Shown: positions 46,966-56,611, counted from the stretch's first letter. The stretch is 64,000 nucleotides of DNA from Polynucleobacter sp. AP-Titi-500A-B4 (GCF_018688095.1 NZ_CP061311.1:2016120-2080119), one strand, 5' to 3'. Made by a program: numbers and translations. The notes: generated by a model from the letters alone, not told the origin.

Positions 46966-46972
46966 AGATTCT

Positions 46973-47048
46973 TGGTGGCCCGGGGCGGAATCGAACCACC
47001 GACACAAGGATTTTCAATCCTCTGCTCTACCGACTGAGCTACCAGGCC
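46973..47048 (-). tRNA. tRNA-Phe (GAA)
   Basis: 76 nt on the minus strand with encoded CCA. Acceptor GGCCTGG/CCGGGCC, D arm GCTC...GAGC, anticodon stem AGGAT/ATCCT with loop TTGAAAA (anticodon GAA), T arm GGTGG-TTCGATT-CCGCC. Only complete tRNA gene seen. Its 3' half is the source of the many fragments to the left. Confidence 0.97.
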
Positions 47049-47120
47049 AAGACATCGAATTATAAATGAAACTGTGTTTTAGCCTAGAAAATGGGCTGCC
47101 TGTCTCTAACTGCCTGTAGT

Positions 47121-49310
47121 TCAAGCTTTTGAGCGAGCCGCATGCAATTTTCTATAGCTATCAATCAAACGGTGATGCCGGTCTAGGCCCTCTAGTTTTG
47201 AGCTTGTTGGGGTCAGGCCGTAAAAACTCAGTGTTCCCTCTACTGAGCCCATTACCGCGTCCATGCGCTCATTACCAAACATTCGATGCAAATTGGATAT
47301 GTAGTCGTCAATCTTCAAATCATCATCTAACAAAATCTCAAGAACAGCACTTAGCGCTTGATAAAACAATTTACGCTCGACAGTGTTGTCGTTATATTGC
47401 AGGAAAGCGCCCACTAGTTCATTTGCCTCATCAAATTGCTTTAACGCAAGATGAATCAGCAACTTCAACTCCAATACTGTTAGCTGGCCCCAAGGCGTAT
47501 TCTCATCAAACTCTACACCAATCAATGTAGCAATGTCGCCATACTCATCAAGCTCGTTATTCTCCAAACGATTAAGCAAGGCGCTAAGTTTTGCATCGCC
47601 TAATGTATGTAAATTCAAAATGTCATGTCGGAATAGCAAAGCTTTGTTAGTGTTGTCCCAGACGAGATCTTCTACTGGATATATTTCAGAGTAGCCTGGC
47701 ACTAGAATTCGGCAAGCGGTAGCACCCAACTGGTCATAGACTGCAACGTAAACTTCTTTACCCAAATCTTTGAGAATGCCAAATAAAGTTTCGGCCTCTT
47801 GCGCATTTGAGTTCTCACCCTCACCTGAAAAATCCCATTCAACAAATTCGTAATCAGCCTTAGCGCTAAAGAAACGCCATGACACAATACCGCTGGAATC
47901 AATGAAGTGTTCAACAAAGTTATTGGGCTCAGTCACCGCCTCACTTGCAAAGGTAGGCGGAGGCAAATCATTAAGGCCCTCTAGGCTGCGGCCTTGAAGC
48001 AATTCCGTTAAGCTGCGCTCAAGTGCGACCTCTAGGCTTGGATGAGCGCCAAAAGAAGCGAAGACGCCGCCAGTTCGTGGGTTCATTAAAGTAACGCACA
48101 TCACTGGATATACCCCGCCAAGTGAGGCATCTTTTACTAAAACTGGAAAGCCTTGCTCTTCTAACCCCCGAATGCCCGCCAAAATGCTTGGATACTTCTC
48201 AAGCACCTCTTGCGGCACATCAGGCAGAGCAATTTCACCCTCCAGAATTTCTCGCTTGACCGCCCTCTCAAAAATCTCCGAGAGACACTGCACTTGAGCT
48301 TCGGCAAGGGTATTGCCGGCACTCATGCCATTGCTGACGTATAAATTTTCAATGAGGTTAGATGGAAAATAAACCGTCTTGCCATCGGATTGACGTACAT
48401 ACGGCAAAGAACAAATACCACGCTCCACATTCCCAGAATTCGTATCAATCAAATGTGAGCCACGTAACTCGCCATCGGGATTAAAAATCTTGAGGCAATA
48501 TTCATCGAGAATTTCCGTTGGTAGCGAATTCTTACTGCTTGGCTTAAACCAACGCTCATTTGGATAATGCACAAATTCTTTATTGGCGATATCTTCGCCC
48601 CAGTATGTTCCTGCGTAGAAATGGTTGTTGCTCAGTCGTTCAATATATTCGCCCAACGCTGAAGCAAGGGCGCTTTCCTTCGTAGATCCTTTGCCATTGG
48701 TAAAACACATTGGTGAGTGTGCATCGCGGATATGTAAGGACCACACATTTGGGATGAGGTTCCGCCAGGAGGCAATCTCTATCTTGATCCCGAGGTTTGC
48801 CAACACACCGGACATATTCGCAATGGTTTGCTCTAGCGGCAGATCTTTGCCAGCAATATACGTGCTGGTATCAGCATCTGGCTTTAAGGTCAATAGGGTT
48901 TGTGCATCGGCATCTAAGCTCTTGACCTCTTCAATGACAAACTCCGGCCCCGCCTGAACGACTTTCTTAACGCTACAACGCTCGATAGAGCGCAAAATTC
49001 CCTGGCGATCTGTAGCGGAGATCTCTTCTGGCAACTCAACCTGAATCTTAAAAATCTGTTGGTAGCGATTTTCTGGATCAACAATATTATTTTGTGAAAG
49101 GCGAATATTTTCTGTGGAGATATTGCGAGTCTCGCAATACAACTTTACAAAGTAGGCTGCACACAAGGCAGAGGAAGCTAAAAAATAATCAAAAGGGCCC
49201 GGCGCTGAGCCATCACCCTTATAGCGAATAGGCTGGTCAGCAATCACAGTGAAGTCATCGAACTTAGCTTCAAGACGAAGCTTATCGAGAAAGTTGACCT
49301 TAATTTCCAT
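47121..49310 (-). CDS. OsmC domain/YcaO domain fusion protein
   Basis: A 729-residue protein. Residues 1-130 are an OsmC-like domain (FTVIADQPIRYKGDGSAPGP, FLASSALCAAYFVKLYCETR with the catalytic-type Cys). From about residue 150 it is a YcaO domain with SWRNLIPNVWSLHIRDAHSP, NGKGSTKESALASALGEYIE and CLSEIFERAVKREI, the ATP-binding glutamates being present. YcaO proteins activate amide bonds with ATP; the E. coli YcaO helps ribosomal protein S12 methylthiolation. The fusion is known in several proteobacteria, but its job is unclear. Confidence 0.92.
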   Translation of the reverse strand: MEIKVNFLDKLRLEAKFDDFTVIADQPIRYKGDGSAPGPFDYFLASSALCAAYFVKLYCETRNISTENIRLSQNNIVDPENRYQQIFKIQVELPEEISATDRQGILRSIERCSVKKVVQAGPEFVIEEVKSLDADAQTLLTLKPDADTSTYIAGKDLPLEQTIANMSGVLANLGIKIEIASWRNLIPNVWSLHIRDAHSPMCFTNGKGSTKESALASALGEYIERLSNNHFYAGTYWGEDIANKEFVHYPNERWFKPSSKNSLPTEILDEYCLKIFNPDGELRGSHLIDTNSGNVERGICSLPYVRQSDGKTVYFPSNLIENLYVSNGMSAGNTLAEAQVQCLSEIFERAVKREILEGEIALPDVPQEVLEKYPSILAGIRGLEEQGFPVLVKDASLGGVYPVMCVTLMNPRTGGVFASFGAHPSLEVALERSLTELLQGRSLEGLNDLPPPTFASEAVTEPNNFVEHFIDSSGIVSWRFFSAKADYEFVEWDFSGEGENSNAQEAETLFGILKDLGKEVYVAVYDQLGATACRILVPGYSEIYPVEDLVWDNTNKALLFRHDILNLHTLGDAKLSALLNRLENNELDEYGDIATLIGVEFDENTPWGQLTVLELKLLIHLALKQFDEANELVGAFLQYNDNTVERKLFYQALSAVLEILLDDDLKIDDYISNLHRMFGNERMDAVMGSVEGTLSFYGLTPTSSKLEGLDRHHRLIDSYRKLHAARSKA

Positions 49311-49416
49311 AGGAATAATTCCGAATTAGATGTATCGCTGAGATGAACACCGTAATCGTTTCAAACAATGCCCATGAAAATTATTTGCCCAAGAATTTGA
49401 CAAATAACTTGAGGGT

Positions 49417-50100
49417 CTATTGCTCGCCCTTATTGCGTGATGTATCAATACCCAGGGCTTTAAGCTTGCGATATAGATGCGTTCTCTCTAGACCGGTGTA
49501 CTCTGAAATCTTGGTCATACTGCCACCCATGATTTGCATTTGATGCTCAAAGTAAGCCTTCTCAAAAAGATCTCTGGCTTCTCTTAGTGGTAAATCAAAA
49601 TAAGTTTTTGCAATACCGCTGATGTACGCTCCTTCTGCCGGCGTCGGAGCAACCTCAGTATTAAGGGGTTTTGGAACTGCACCAGCAGGCACACCAGACT
49701 GTACTGCTTTCTCTTCAGCTGGCTCAACATATTTTGGGGAACTCTCTAAAGCTTTACTAACAGTCTTGAGAAGCTTTTGTAGAGCAATCGGCTTTTCTAA
49801 GAAGTTCAGGGCGCCAATGCGCGTAGCTTCAACAGCAGTATCAATAGTGGCATGGCCCGACATCATGACCACTGGCATTGTTAACTGCCCAGTCTTTGAC
49901 CACTCTTTTAATAAAGTAATGCCGTCAGTATCTGGCATCCAAATATCTAGCAGCACAAGATCAGGACGCATTTGTTCGCGAATAGTACGGGCTTGAATGG
50001 CGCTTTCTGCTGCGTAAACAGTATGGCCCTCATCCGTCAGAATCTCATTGAGAAGCTCACGAATTCCCATCTCATCATCAACGACCAAAATACTAGCCAT
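49417..50100 (-). CDS. response regulator, NtrX-like without AAA+ domain
   Basis: A 227-residue regulator: receiver domain with ILVVDDEMGIRELL, phospho-acceptor Asp in LVLLDIWMPDTDG, Thr/Ser in VMMSGHATID and Lys in FLEKPIAL; a linker rich in Ala and Pro; and a Fis-type HTH (MTKISEYTGLERTHLYRKLK). NtrX normally has a central sigma-54 AAA+ domain, absent here, so it cannot activate sigma-54 RNA polymerase by itself. It is encoded two bases after the kinase gene, its likely partner. Confidence 0.9.
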   Translation of the reverse strand: MASILVVDDEMGIRELLNEILTDEGHTVYAAESAIQARTIREQMRPDLVLLDIWMPDTDGITLLKEWSKTGQLTMPVVMMSGHATIDTAVEATRIGALNFLEKPIALQKLLKTVSKALESSPKYVEPAEEKAVQSGVPAGAVPKPLNTEVAPTPAEGAYISGIAKTYFDLPLREARDLFEKAYFEHQMQIMGGSMTKISEYTGLERTHLYRKLKALGIDTSRNKGEQ

Positions 50101-50102
50101 AC

Positions 50103-52415
50103 TTAGGCTGCCTCTTTTGCTAAGTTCATAAACAAAATTGATACTTGCGCACCGATCACTTCTTCTCCCTGCATACGGTTTCGTATTTCTATTTTGGCAC
50201 CGTGGTCATCAATAATTTTTTTAACGACTGCCAAACCTAATCCTGTACCTTTGCTCTTGGTTGTTACGTAAGGCTCAAATGCTCTTGCCAATATCTTAGC
50301 TGGAAATCCAACTCCGCTATCACTTATTGTTAATCTCACAGCATTTTGCTTTACACCATCGTGCTCACCATAAGGCACTAACTCTGTTTTTACCTCAACT
50401 GGGTAGCCCTGATGCGTGCCCTCCAAAGTCGAATCTTGAGCATTTTGGAGCAAGTTATGAATAACCTGCCTCAACTGAGTTGGATCTCCCATAATATTTG
50501 GGCAATGGGGGTCCATCTGAGTGCGCAAAGGGCTGCCCTCATATAAACCCAGAATCTCACTCGTGAGTGTATTGATGGAAACGGGCTTTAATTGTGGCGT
50601 TGGGGTTTTCGCAAAATCCCTGAAGTCATTGACCATTTCCTTCATTGCTTGCACCTGACCAATAATCGTCTCGGTGCTGCGATTAATCATCTCTTCTTGT
50701 TCGGCGCTAAGCTTTCCTGCAAGTTTATGTTGTAGGCGCTCTGCAGAAAGCTGAATTGGGGTTAGTGGATTCTTGATTTCATGCGCTAGTCGCCTTGCAA
50801 CCTCGCTCCATGCAATTGATCTTTGTGCACTCACCACATCGGTAATGTCATCAAAAACTACCATACGCAAATCTGCCGTGAGTTGTGTGCCCCGCACAAA
50901 CAAGGTCACTCCAAGCTCATTATCAAACTCATTGGGCGTATGGAGCTGCACTTGTTTTTGCCATATGGGCGGTGATTGATGGCCTGACTTTGCCACAGAA
51001 TCAGAGTCATCATTCGCAAGGGTAAGCTTCATTGTTGCAAAACCTTCTTTGATCGCTTCTTCAAACTCTATGAGCGCGGGATTGCTGCTTAAAGGCTTGC
51101 CATCCAAAAGTGTTAGGTCTTGAGCAAAGATTCGGTCTGCGCCAGCATTGCTAGAGACCACGTTATAGCTCTTATCAAAGATACAAACGCCTGCAGTTAG
51201 GCTGCCCAACACTTTTTCTAAGAAGGCCTTAGATTCTTGCAAGGACGTACGAGTGTCAGCAAGCTGCCTAGTCATCACATTAAATTGGCGGGTCAACATA
51301 CCAAGCTCATCACCCGTATCTAACTCTGGTTTTGGTGATAAATCTCCCTGGGCAACTGCTTGGGTTCCCTTTAGCAACATCAATAGGGGTCGAGCCAACT
51401 GACGACCTAGCAACAAGGCCAAAATCACCGCAATAAATAAAGCAAAAAAGAGGGTCAGCGTTAAGGTGCCAACAAACATTTTGCGCAGACCTATGCGCCC
51501 CAGAGATTTTTCTTGATAGTCGGTATAGGCAGATTCAACCGCATCAATATTCTTTGCTAATGGTCCGGGAATATAGCGGACTAACTGAAGAAAATATTTA
51601 TCGTCTAAGTCTTTGCTTGAATCTAGCCTGCCTTGAATGGGCTTCTTGCGCACAACCGGAATAATCGCCCTCACACGATAACCACGTTGACCACCATCCA
51701 TTTCAATTTGGTCTACAGAGGCGAGGCCTTTCTTCTTAAATGCTTCAGTAATAATGTCGGCATTGGGTGCGGGCAAATATTTTTTTGGCTTTACCTCGCT
51801 TGTAAAAATCAAATTGCGCTGGATACTAAAGAGACTCAGTTCTTGAATGCCAAACTGGGCCCTAATCTTCATTGCCATAGCAGCAACCTGTTCAGCACTA
51901 GAACCAGCGGGAGCCAGTACCACCTGCTCAGCAATGTAATTACCCTCTGCCAAAATTTCTTCTTCGGCAACGCGCAAGGTGATACGGCCCAGCTCTAAGC
52001 CAGAGTTGAGCGCAGATTCAACCTGCACATCAAACCAAGTTTCAATGCTGCGAGAAACGAACTGAAGTGAAACCCCGTACAAAATTAAACCCGGCACCAC
52101 CCCAACTAGAGCAAAAATCATTGCCAACTTGGCAATTAGTCGCGTACCAAAATGGCCACGATGCCAGCGAACGGCAATCACAATGGCCAAAGTCAAAATG
52201 ACGAGCGTTAGGCAAACACCAATGACAACGTTCGCTGCATATAACCAGATAAAGTAACGATCGAAAAATTCGGTATTAGAGGAAGCAACCGACAATAATG
52301 CCAAAAGGAGTAATGCAAATGCTCCAATCAAGCCGATGGCGCCTGGAAGTAATTTTTTGCGCCAAACTTTTGATTCAAAAAAGCTCGGTTTAGGCGATGT
52401 TGTGGCTTGTCTCAT
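50103..52415 (-). CDS. sensor histidine kinase, NtrY-like
   Basis: A 770-residue membrane kinase: N-terminal helices (two to three), a periplasmic or extracytoplasmic sensor part, a further helix, HAMP (LARPLLMLLKGTQAVAQGDL), PAS (VLGSLTAGVCIFDKSYNVVS), HisKA with the phospho-His in VARRLAHEIKNPLTPIQLSA, and HATPase with LLQNAQDS, ISDSGVGFP and TTKSKGTGLGLAVVKKI. It overlaps the DUF4390 gene by four bases. Pairs with the NtrX-like regulator downstream; signal unknown. Confidence 0.93.
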   Translation of the reverse strand: MRQATTSPKPSFFESKVWRKKLLPGAIGLIGAFALLLLALLSVASSNTEFFDRYFIWLYAANVVIGVCLTLVILTLAIVIAVRWHRGHFGTRLIAKLAMIFALVGVVPGLILYGVSLQFVSRSIETWFDVQVESALNSGLELGRITLRVAEEEILAEGNYIAEQVVLAPAGSSAEQVAAMAMKIRAQFGIQELSLFSIQRNLIFTSEVKPKKYLPAPNADIITEAFKKKGLASVDQIEMDGGQRGYRVRAIIPVVRKKPIQGRLDSSKDLDDKYFLQLVRYIPGPLAKNIDAVESAYTDYQEKSLGRIGLRKMFVGTLTLTLFFALFIAVILALLLGRQLARPLLMLLKGTQAVAQGDLSPKPELDTGDELGMLTRQFNVMTRQLADTRTSLQESKAFLEKVLGSLTAGVCIFDKSYNVVSSNAGADRIFAQDLTLLDGKPLSSNPALIEFEEAIKEGFATMKLTLANDDSDSVAKSGHQSPPIWQKQVQLHTPNEFDNELGVTLFVRGTQLTADLRMVVFDDITDVVSAQRSIAWSEVARRLAHEIKNPLTPIQLSAERLQHKLAGKLSAEQEEMINRSTETIIGQVQAMKEMVNDFRDFAKTPTPQLKPVSINTLTSEILGLYEGSPLRTQMDPHCPNIMGDPTQLRQVIHNLLQNAQDSTLEGTHQGYPVEVKTELVPYGEHDGVKQNAVRLTISDSGVGFPAKILARAFEPYVTTKSKGTGLGLAVVKKIIDDHGAKIEIRNRMQGEEVIGAQVSILFMNLAKEAA

Positions 52416-52993
52416 CGTTTAATTAGATTGGGTCCAGCAGCAGAAAAAGGAACGCGCAACCAGTCGCTAGAAACATTCCAATCTCGATTGTTCAATGCGT
52501 TGACCTGAAATGGTTTTGGTAGTTTGCTTAAATCCAATACCATGCGCAGGCTTGCTGTATAGGCTTTATTGGGGTCAATCTGCCCATTGTCAATCACGCG
52601 CCAGCCACCAATGCTGCCAACGGCTTGCAAGGCTTCAGAGATCGTTTTGGCAGAGAAAGTAAACCCTTCGGAGGCAATGCGGTATTGCTGAGTTAGTGGC
52701 TGGTAAGACAAGCGAGCCTGCCTTTGAGTGGTAATTGATTTTTCATCAAACCAATACCAGCGTGAACGAGTCAAATCAAAATCGGTTTGAAAATAAAGCA
52801 CCACCCCCTTTTGCACGGCATCCTCTAAGCCTGGTGATAACTCAATCTGGAAAGTGGCATTTAATAGCCAATCGTTCTCAACCTTCTCTAGCTCAAAGGA
52901 TTTGATTTTGATGCCTTCAGCGCTGACGGCAGCTGAAAAAATACTCAACGCCATCAAGCCTAAAAAGATGAATTGCTTAATTCTTTGGCTCAT
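52412..52993 (-). CDS. DUF4390 family exported protein
   Basis: A 193-residue protein with signal (FLGLMALSIFSAAVSAEG), ELSPGLEDAVQKGVVLYFQT and LDLSKLPKPFQVNALNNRDW. DUF4390 genes stand between rsmB and ntrY-like genes in many betaproteobacteria, as here (overlaps by four bases on both sides), so a role with the kinase as a periplasmic partner is plausible. Not proven. Confidence 0.9.
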   Translation of the reverse strand: MSQRIKQFIFLGLMALSIFSAAVSAEGIKIKSFELEKVENDWLLNATFQIELSPGLEDAVQKGVVLYFQTDFDLTRSRWYWFDEKSITTQRQARLSYQPLTQQYRIASEGFTFSAKTISEALQAVGSIGGWRVIDNGQIDPNKAYTASLRMVLDLSKLPKPFQVNALNNRDWNVSSDWLRVPFSAAGPNLIKR

Positions 52994-54306
52994 GGCCCAT
53001 TTTTCTTAAACAAGGCATAGTAAAAACCATCGTTGGCTTCGGCGGGTAAAAGCTGTCCTGGAGCGCCTAATCGTACCGCATTGCTATGCTGCTGCGCAAA
53101 CCAAGTGGCCTGATCTTCGCCCTCCTCCGGAAATACCGAGCAGGTAACGTACAAGAGCGTTCCTTCCGGCTTTAGCATCTTCCATGCCTGAGTCAAGATT
53201 TCTCGCTGCTTTTGCTGCAAAGACTTGATGTCTGCTTCGCGACGCAAAAATGGAATGTCTGGGTGTCGAGAAACAATGCCCGAGGCTGAACAGGGAGCAT
53301 CCAACAAAATTTTGTCGAAGAGAGCACCATCCCACCATCCACCTTTGGATGCATCGCCCCGAAGCACCTTTACCTTTTCAGAGTGCAAACGTAATCGATC
53401 TAAATTGCCGCCAATTTTTCCTATGCGGCCAGCATCTAACTCCAAGGCCACCATCTGACAATCCGCCAACTCTAATAGATGCGCCGTCTTTCCGCCGGGC
53501 GCAGCACAGGCATCTAATATTAAATCGCCCGCTTGTGGATTCAACAAAGCCGCGGCTAATTGAGCGCCAGCATCTTGCACAGATGCCGCACCGCTATAAA
53601 AACCCGGCAACTCGGAAACAGGAACGGGATTTGCGATTAATAGCGCACTAGGCAATGAAACACCCGCAACAGATTCGATTGGAGAAGACGCAATCCCAGC
53701 ATCATTTAATAGGGCCTGATATTGTTCGCGAGAATATTGTCTTTGATTCACACGCAAAATGAGTGGTGCGCGTTTTGCTTGAGAAAACAAAATGGATTGC
53801 CATGCTTTTGGATAATTACGCTTCAGGTTTGCGCGCCAGTAAGCAGGCACATACATTGGAATGGGATCTGGAGGGTAATGCGGCTGACCCTCAGCGGGCT
53901 GCAAAATGACGCTAACTTTGCGTAGCACTGCATTGACCAAACCCTTGGCATACATTGTTTGTTCATACTCACTACAAGCTCTGACTGCCTGATCCACAAT
54001 GGTGTGGGTTGCATAACCTTTGCCTTCAGAACCATCGCGCACAAACAAAGCGATAGCCACACTCAATAAATGATCCACTTCAGGGGGTGGCGTTTTGGGC
54101 ACAAACTGTTTTATCAATTCATGCGTGCGGACCCATTTGCGAAGCGCATCGAAACTCAAACTTTGTACGATAGGTCTCTCATGGGCATCTAACTCATCCA
54201 GCACTTCAGTAAGAGATCTGCCGCTCATCACTTCACTAATGGCTTGAGCTGCAATTGTGATTGCTTCAGAGAGCGGAAGGCTATGAGATGTTCTTTGATC
54301 TAGCAA
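52990..54306 (-). CDS. rsmB: 16S rRNA (cytosine-967-C5)-methyltransferase RsmB
   Basis: A 438-residue enzyme. The N-terminal NusB-like domain (residues 15-150) is followed by the RsmB/NOP methyltransferase domain: motif I LILDACAAPGGKTAHLLEL, LRGDASKGGWWDG, and the catalytic pair LLDAPCSASGIVSRHPD and LYVTCSVFPEEGEDQ. It methylates C967 of 16S rRNA. It follows fmt directly and overlaps the DUF4390 gene. Confidence 0.95.
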   Translation of the reverse strand: MLDQRTSHSLPLSEAITIAAQAISEVMSGRSLTEVLDELDAHERPIVQSLSFDALRKWVRTHELIKQFVPKTPPPEVDHLLSVAIALFVRDGSEGKGYATHTIVDQAVRACSEYEQTMYAKGLVNAVLRKVSVILQPAEGQPHYPPDPIPMYVPAYWRANLKRNYPKAWQSILFSQAKRAPLILRVNQRQYSREQYQALLNDAGIASSPIESVAGVSLPSALLIANPVPVSELPGFYSGAASVQDAGAQLAAALLNPQAGDLILDACAAPGGKTAHLLELADCQMVALELDAGRIGKIGGNLDRLRLHSEKVKVLRGDASKGGWWDGALFDKILLDAPCSASGIVSRHPDIPFLRREADIKSLQQKQREILTQAWKMLKPEGTLLYVTCSVFPEEGEDQATWFAQQHSNAVRLGAPGQLLPAEANDGFYYALFKKNGP

Positions 54307-54312
54307 TGGAAT

Positions 54313-55326
54313 TTACTCAGGGTCAAGATGCTCAGCCTTCGTCTGAAAACAACATGGTTTTTCGGCAGCATCGAGTGCTTGTAAACACATTTTTGCACTT
54401 AATCTTTTACCGCCAGGCCTTTGCATCTCCAGAACCTCAATCACGCCAGAACCACACTGCACATAAATACTGTCTTGGCCCAAACCCAGAACTTCGCCAG
54501 ACTTTCCCGACCCAGCAGGGGGATTTTTTGGTATGCGCGTATTCCAAAGCTTGATGCTGAGTCCATTGAGGCTACTGGTAGCGCCTGGAAAAGGATTGAA
54601 TGCCCTAATCCGCGCATCAATCTGCTGTGCATCCAAACTCCAATCAATCTCAGCCTCTGCTTTTAATATTTTCTCGGCGTAGGAAACGCCTAGATTTGAT
54701 TGCGGGGTAGGGCTCAAACTTTTACCACTCGCTAACTGAGTAAGCGTACTCACAATTAACTTCGCACCCAGTTTTGACAATCTATCGTGCAAAGTGGCGC
54801 TCGTTTCATTAAGGTCAATCTCAAGCTCTTCAACCAAAACTATGTCACCAGTATCAAGGCCTGCATCCATCTGCATAATACATACGCCGGTTTTACGATC
54901 GCCTGACTCTATGGCGCGTTGAATAGGTGCAGCGCCCCGCCAACGAGGCAATAGAGATGCGTGAATATTAAAACTACCGTATCTGCCTGGGCGCTCGCTG
55001 ATATCCAGAATCTCTTGCGGCAATATTAAGCCGTATGCAACCACGACCATGGCATCAAAATCAATTTGGGATAGGTGTTGATAAGCCTCTTCTGCTTGTA
55101 ATTTCTTTTGCGCGTCAGGGCTATTGCGCTTTAGCGTTTCTGGCTGCAATACTGGAATATTTTTTTCTAATGCAAATTCTTTGACTGGGCTAGCTTGTAA
55201 ATGCATTCCTCTGCCAGCGCGCCTGTCAGGCTGAGTGAGCGCAAGCACTATCTCATGGCCAGCATCATGAATTGCACGCATGGCTTGCGCTGCAAACTCA
55301 GGGGTTCCGGCAAAGACAATCTTCAT
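54313..55326 (-). CDS. fmt: methionyl-tRNA formyltransferase
   Basis: A 337-residue enzyme: MKIVFAGTPEFAAQAMRAI, the formyl-donor site YGLILPQEIL and FNIHASLLPRWRGAAPIQRAI (catalytic Asn and His in the SLLPRWRG loop), MQMDAGLDTGD, and a C-terminal anticodon-side domain with RAFNPFPGATSSL. Length is slightly above the usual 310-320, with an extended loop around residues 60-85. It formylates initiator Met-tRNA. Operon def-fmt-rsmB. Confidence 0.96.
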   Translation of the reverse strand: MKIVFAGTPEFAAQAMRAIHDAGHEIVLALTQPDRRAGRGMHLQASPVKEFALEKNIPVLQPETLKRNSPDAQKKLQAEEAYQHLSQIDFDAMVVVAYGLILPQEILDISERPGRYGSFNIHASLLPRWRGAAPIQRAIESGDRKTGVCIMQMDAGLDTGDIVLVEELEIDLNETSATLHDRLSKLGAKLIVSTLTQLASGKSLSPTPQSNLGVSYAEKILKAEAEIDWSLDAQQIDARIRAFNPFPGATSSLNGLSIKLWNTRIPKNPPAGSGKSGEVLGLGQDSIYVQCGSGVIEVLEMQRPGGKRLSAKMCLQALDAAEKPCCFQTKAEHLDPE

Positions 55327-55335
55327 TCAGAGCGC

Positions 55336-55851
55336 TTAGCGCTGACCTACCAATTCTTTGGCGCGCTTTTTCATTTTTTGTGAGATGCGAGTACGCTTCA
55401 AAAGCGATAAATACTCTACAAATACTTTGCCTTGCAAATGATCTAACTCGTGCTGCAAACAAACTGCTAATAGTCCGTCAGCATCCATCTCAAATTCTTT
55501 ACCTTCAAGATCTAAAGCCTTGACACGTATTTGAGCAGGGCGCTCAACTTCGTCATAAAACTCGGGCACTGAAAGACAGCCCTCGCGCCAAGATTTTGTC
55601 TCAGCGCTTGCCCAAATAATTTCTGGATTGATAAATACCATGAGCTCATTTTGATCATCAGAAATATCAATCACAACGATGCGCTCATGAACATCAACCT
55701 GCGTTGCCGCCAACCCAACACCAGGTGCTTCATACATGGTATCTGCCATATCGGCTACGATTTTTTTAATGCGAGCATCAACCTGCGCAACAGGTTTGGC
55801 AACTTTATGCAAACGCGGATCGGGGTAACAAAGGACTGTTAACAAAGCCAT
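55336..55851 (-). CDS. def: peptide deformylase
   Basis: A 171-residue metalloenzyme with the three deformylase motifs: GVGLAATQV, EGCLSVPEF and QHELDHLQGKVF (Cys and two His binding the metal, catalytic Glu). ATG 55851 gives the typical N-terminus LLTVLCYPDPRLHKVA; upstream in-frame codons are unlikely. Removes formyl from nascent Met. Divergent from dprA by 37 bp. Confidence 0.95.
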   Translation of the reverse strand: MALLTVLCYPDPRLHKVAKPVAQVDARIKKIVADMADTMYEAPGVGLAATQVDVHERIVVIDISDDQNELMVFINPEIIWASAETKSWREGCLSVPEFYDEVERPAQIRVKALDLEGKEFEMDADGLLAVCLQHELDHLQGKVFVEYLSLLKRTRISQKMKKRAKELVGQR

Positions 55852-55888
55852 GTAGGAATTATCTAACAGAGCAATCCGTCTGTCCTGA

Positions 55889-56611
55889 TTGTGCGTAATT
55901 CCCCACGCATCAAAATGTTTGGTACTTATGAGACAAGCCCCAAACTTCATCCGCAAAATCGAGCAAAGAGACAGGCTTTACCCTGCCCGCCTGAACGATC
56001 TCTACGACCCCCCGCCTTGCCTATATATATGCGGAAATAGCAGGATCTTAAAGATGCCCATGGTTGCAATTGTTGGCGCCCGAAATGCAAGTAGCGAAGG
56101 GCTTAAAAATGCTGGCTTCTTTGCGCAAAGTCTAGCCAGGGCTGGTTGCATCATCGTTTCAGGTCTAGCCAAGGGCATAGACGGGGCGGCACACCGCGCA
56201 ACCCTTGGTCTAGGTGCAAACCATGGCACCGTCGCTGTTTGTGGAACAGGGCTAAATATTGCCTACCCCCAAGAGCACTGCGGACTAATGCAGGCCATCA
56301 GTCGTCAAGGACTGCTGATTTCAGAGCTTTCGCCAGAAATTGGCCCAAAGGCGTTCCACTTTCCTCGGCGCAATCGCATTATTGCTGCACTCTGTTTGGG
56401 CGTAATTGTCATTGAGGCTGCCGAAAGGTCCGGATCTTTAATTACCGCACGACTTGCCTCCGAGCTTGGAAGAGAGGTTTTTGCTTTGCCAGGACCCATC
56501 AACGACCCTCTCTACGCCGGTTGTCATCAACTTATTCAGCAGGGGGCCAAGTTAGCGAGAGGGCCCAAAGATGTGCTGGAAGACCTTATTTTTCCCAAAA
56601 ACCCCATTTAA
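55889..56611 (+). CDS. dprA: DNA-processing protein DprA, short form
   Basis: A 240-residue Rossmann-type DprA: YPARLNDLYDPPPCLYICGN, VAIVGARNASSEGLKNAGFF, VSGLAKGIDGAAHRATLGLG, AVCGTGLNIAYPQEH, FPRRNRIIAALCLGVIVIEA and SGSLITARLASELGREVFALPG. It loads RecA on incoming DNA in transformation. The N-terminal SAM-like part is cut short and the C-terminal winged helix is missing; usual length is 360 or so. Start may be TTG 55889 or ATG 55928. Confidence 0.92.
   Translation: MCVIPHASKCLVLMRQAPNFIRKIEQRDRLYPARLNDLYDPPPCLYICGNSRILKMPMVAIVGARNASSEGLKNAGFFAQSLARAGCIIVSGLAKGIDGAAHRATLGLGANHGTVAVCGTGLNIAYPQEHCGLMQAISRQGLLISELSPEIGPKAFHFPRRNRIIAALCLGVIVIEAAERSGSLITARLASELGREVFALPGPINDPLYAGCHQLIQQGAKLARGPKDVLEDLIFPKNPI

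Noticed and set aside
8275..47048. Insertion sequences
   Set aside because: No DDE or Y1/HUH transposase frame and no terminal inverted repeats with target duplications were seen; the only recombinases are tyrosine type.
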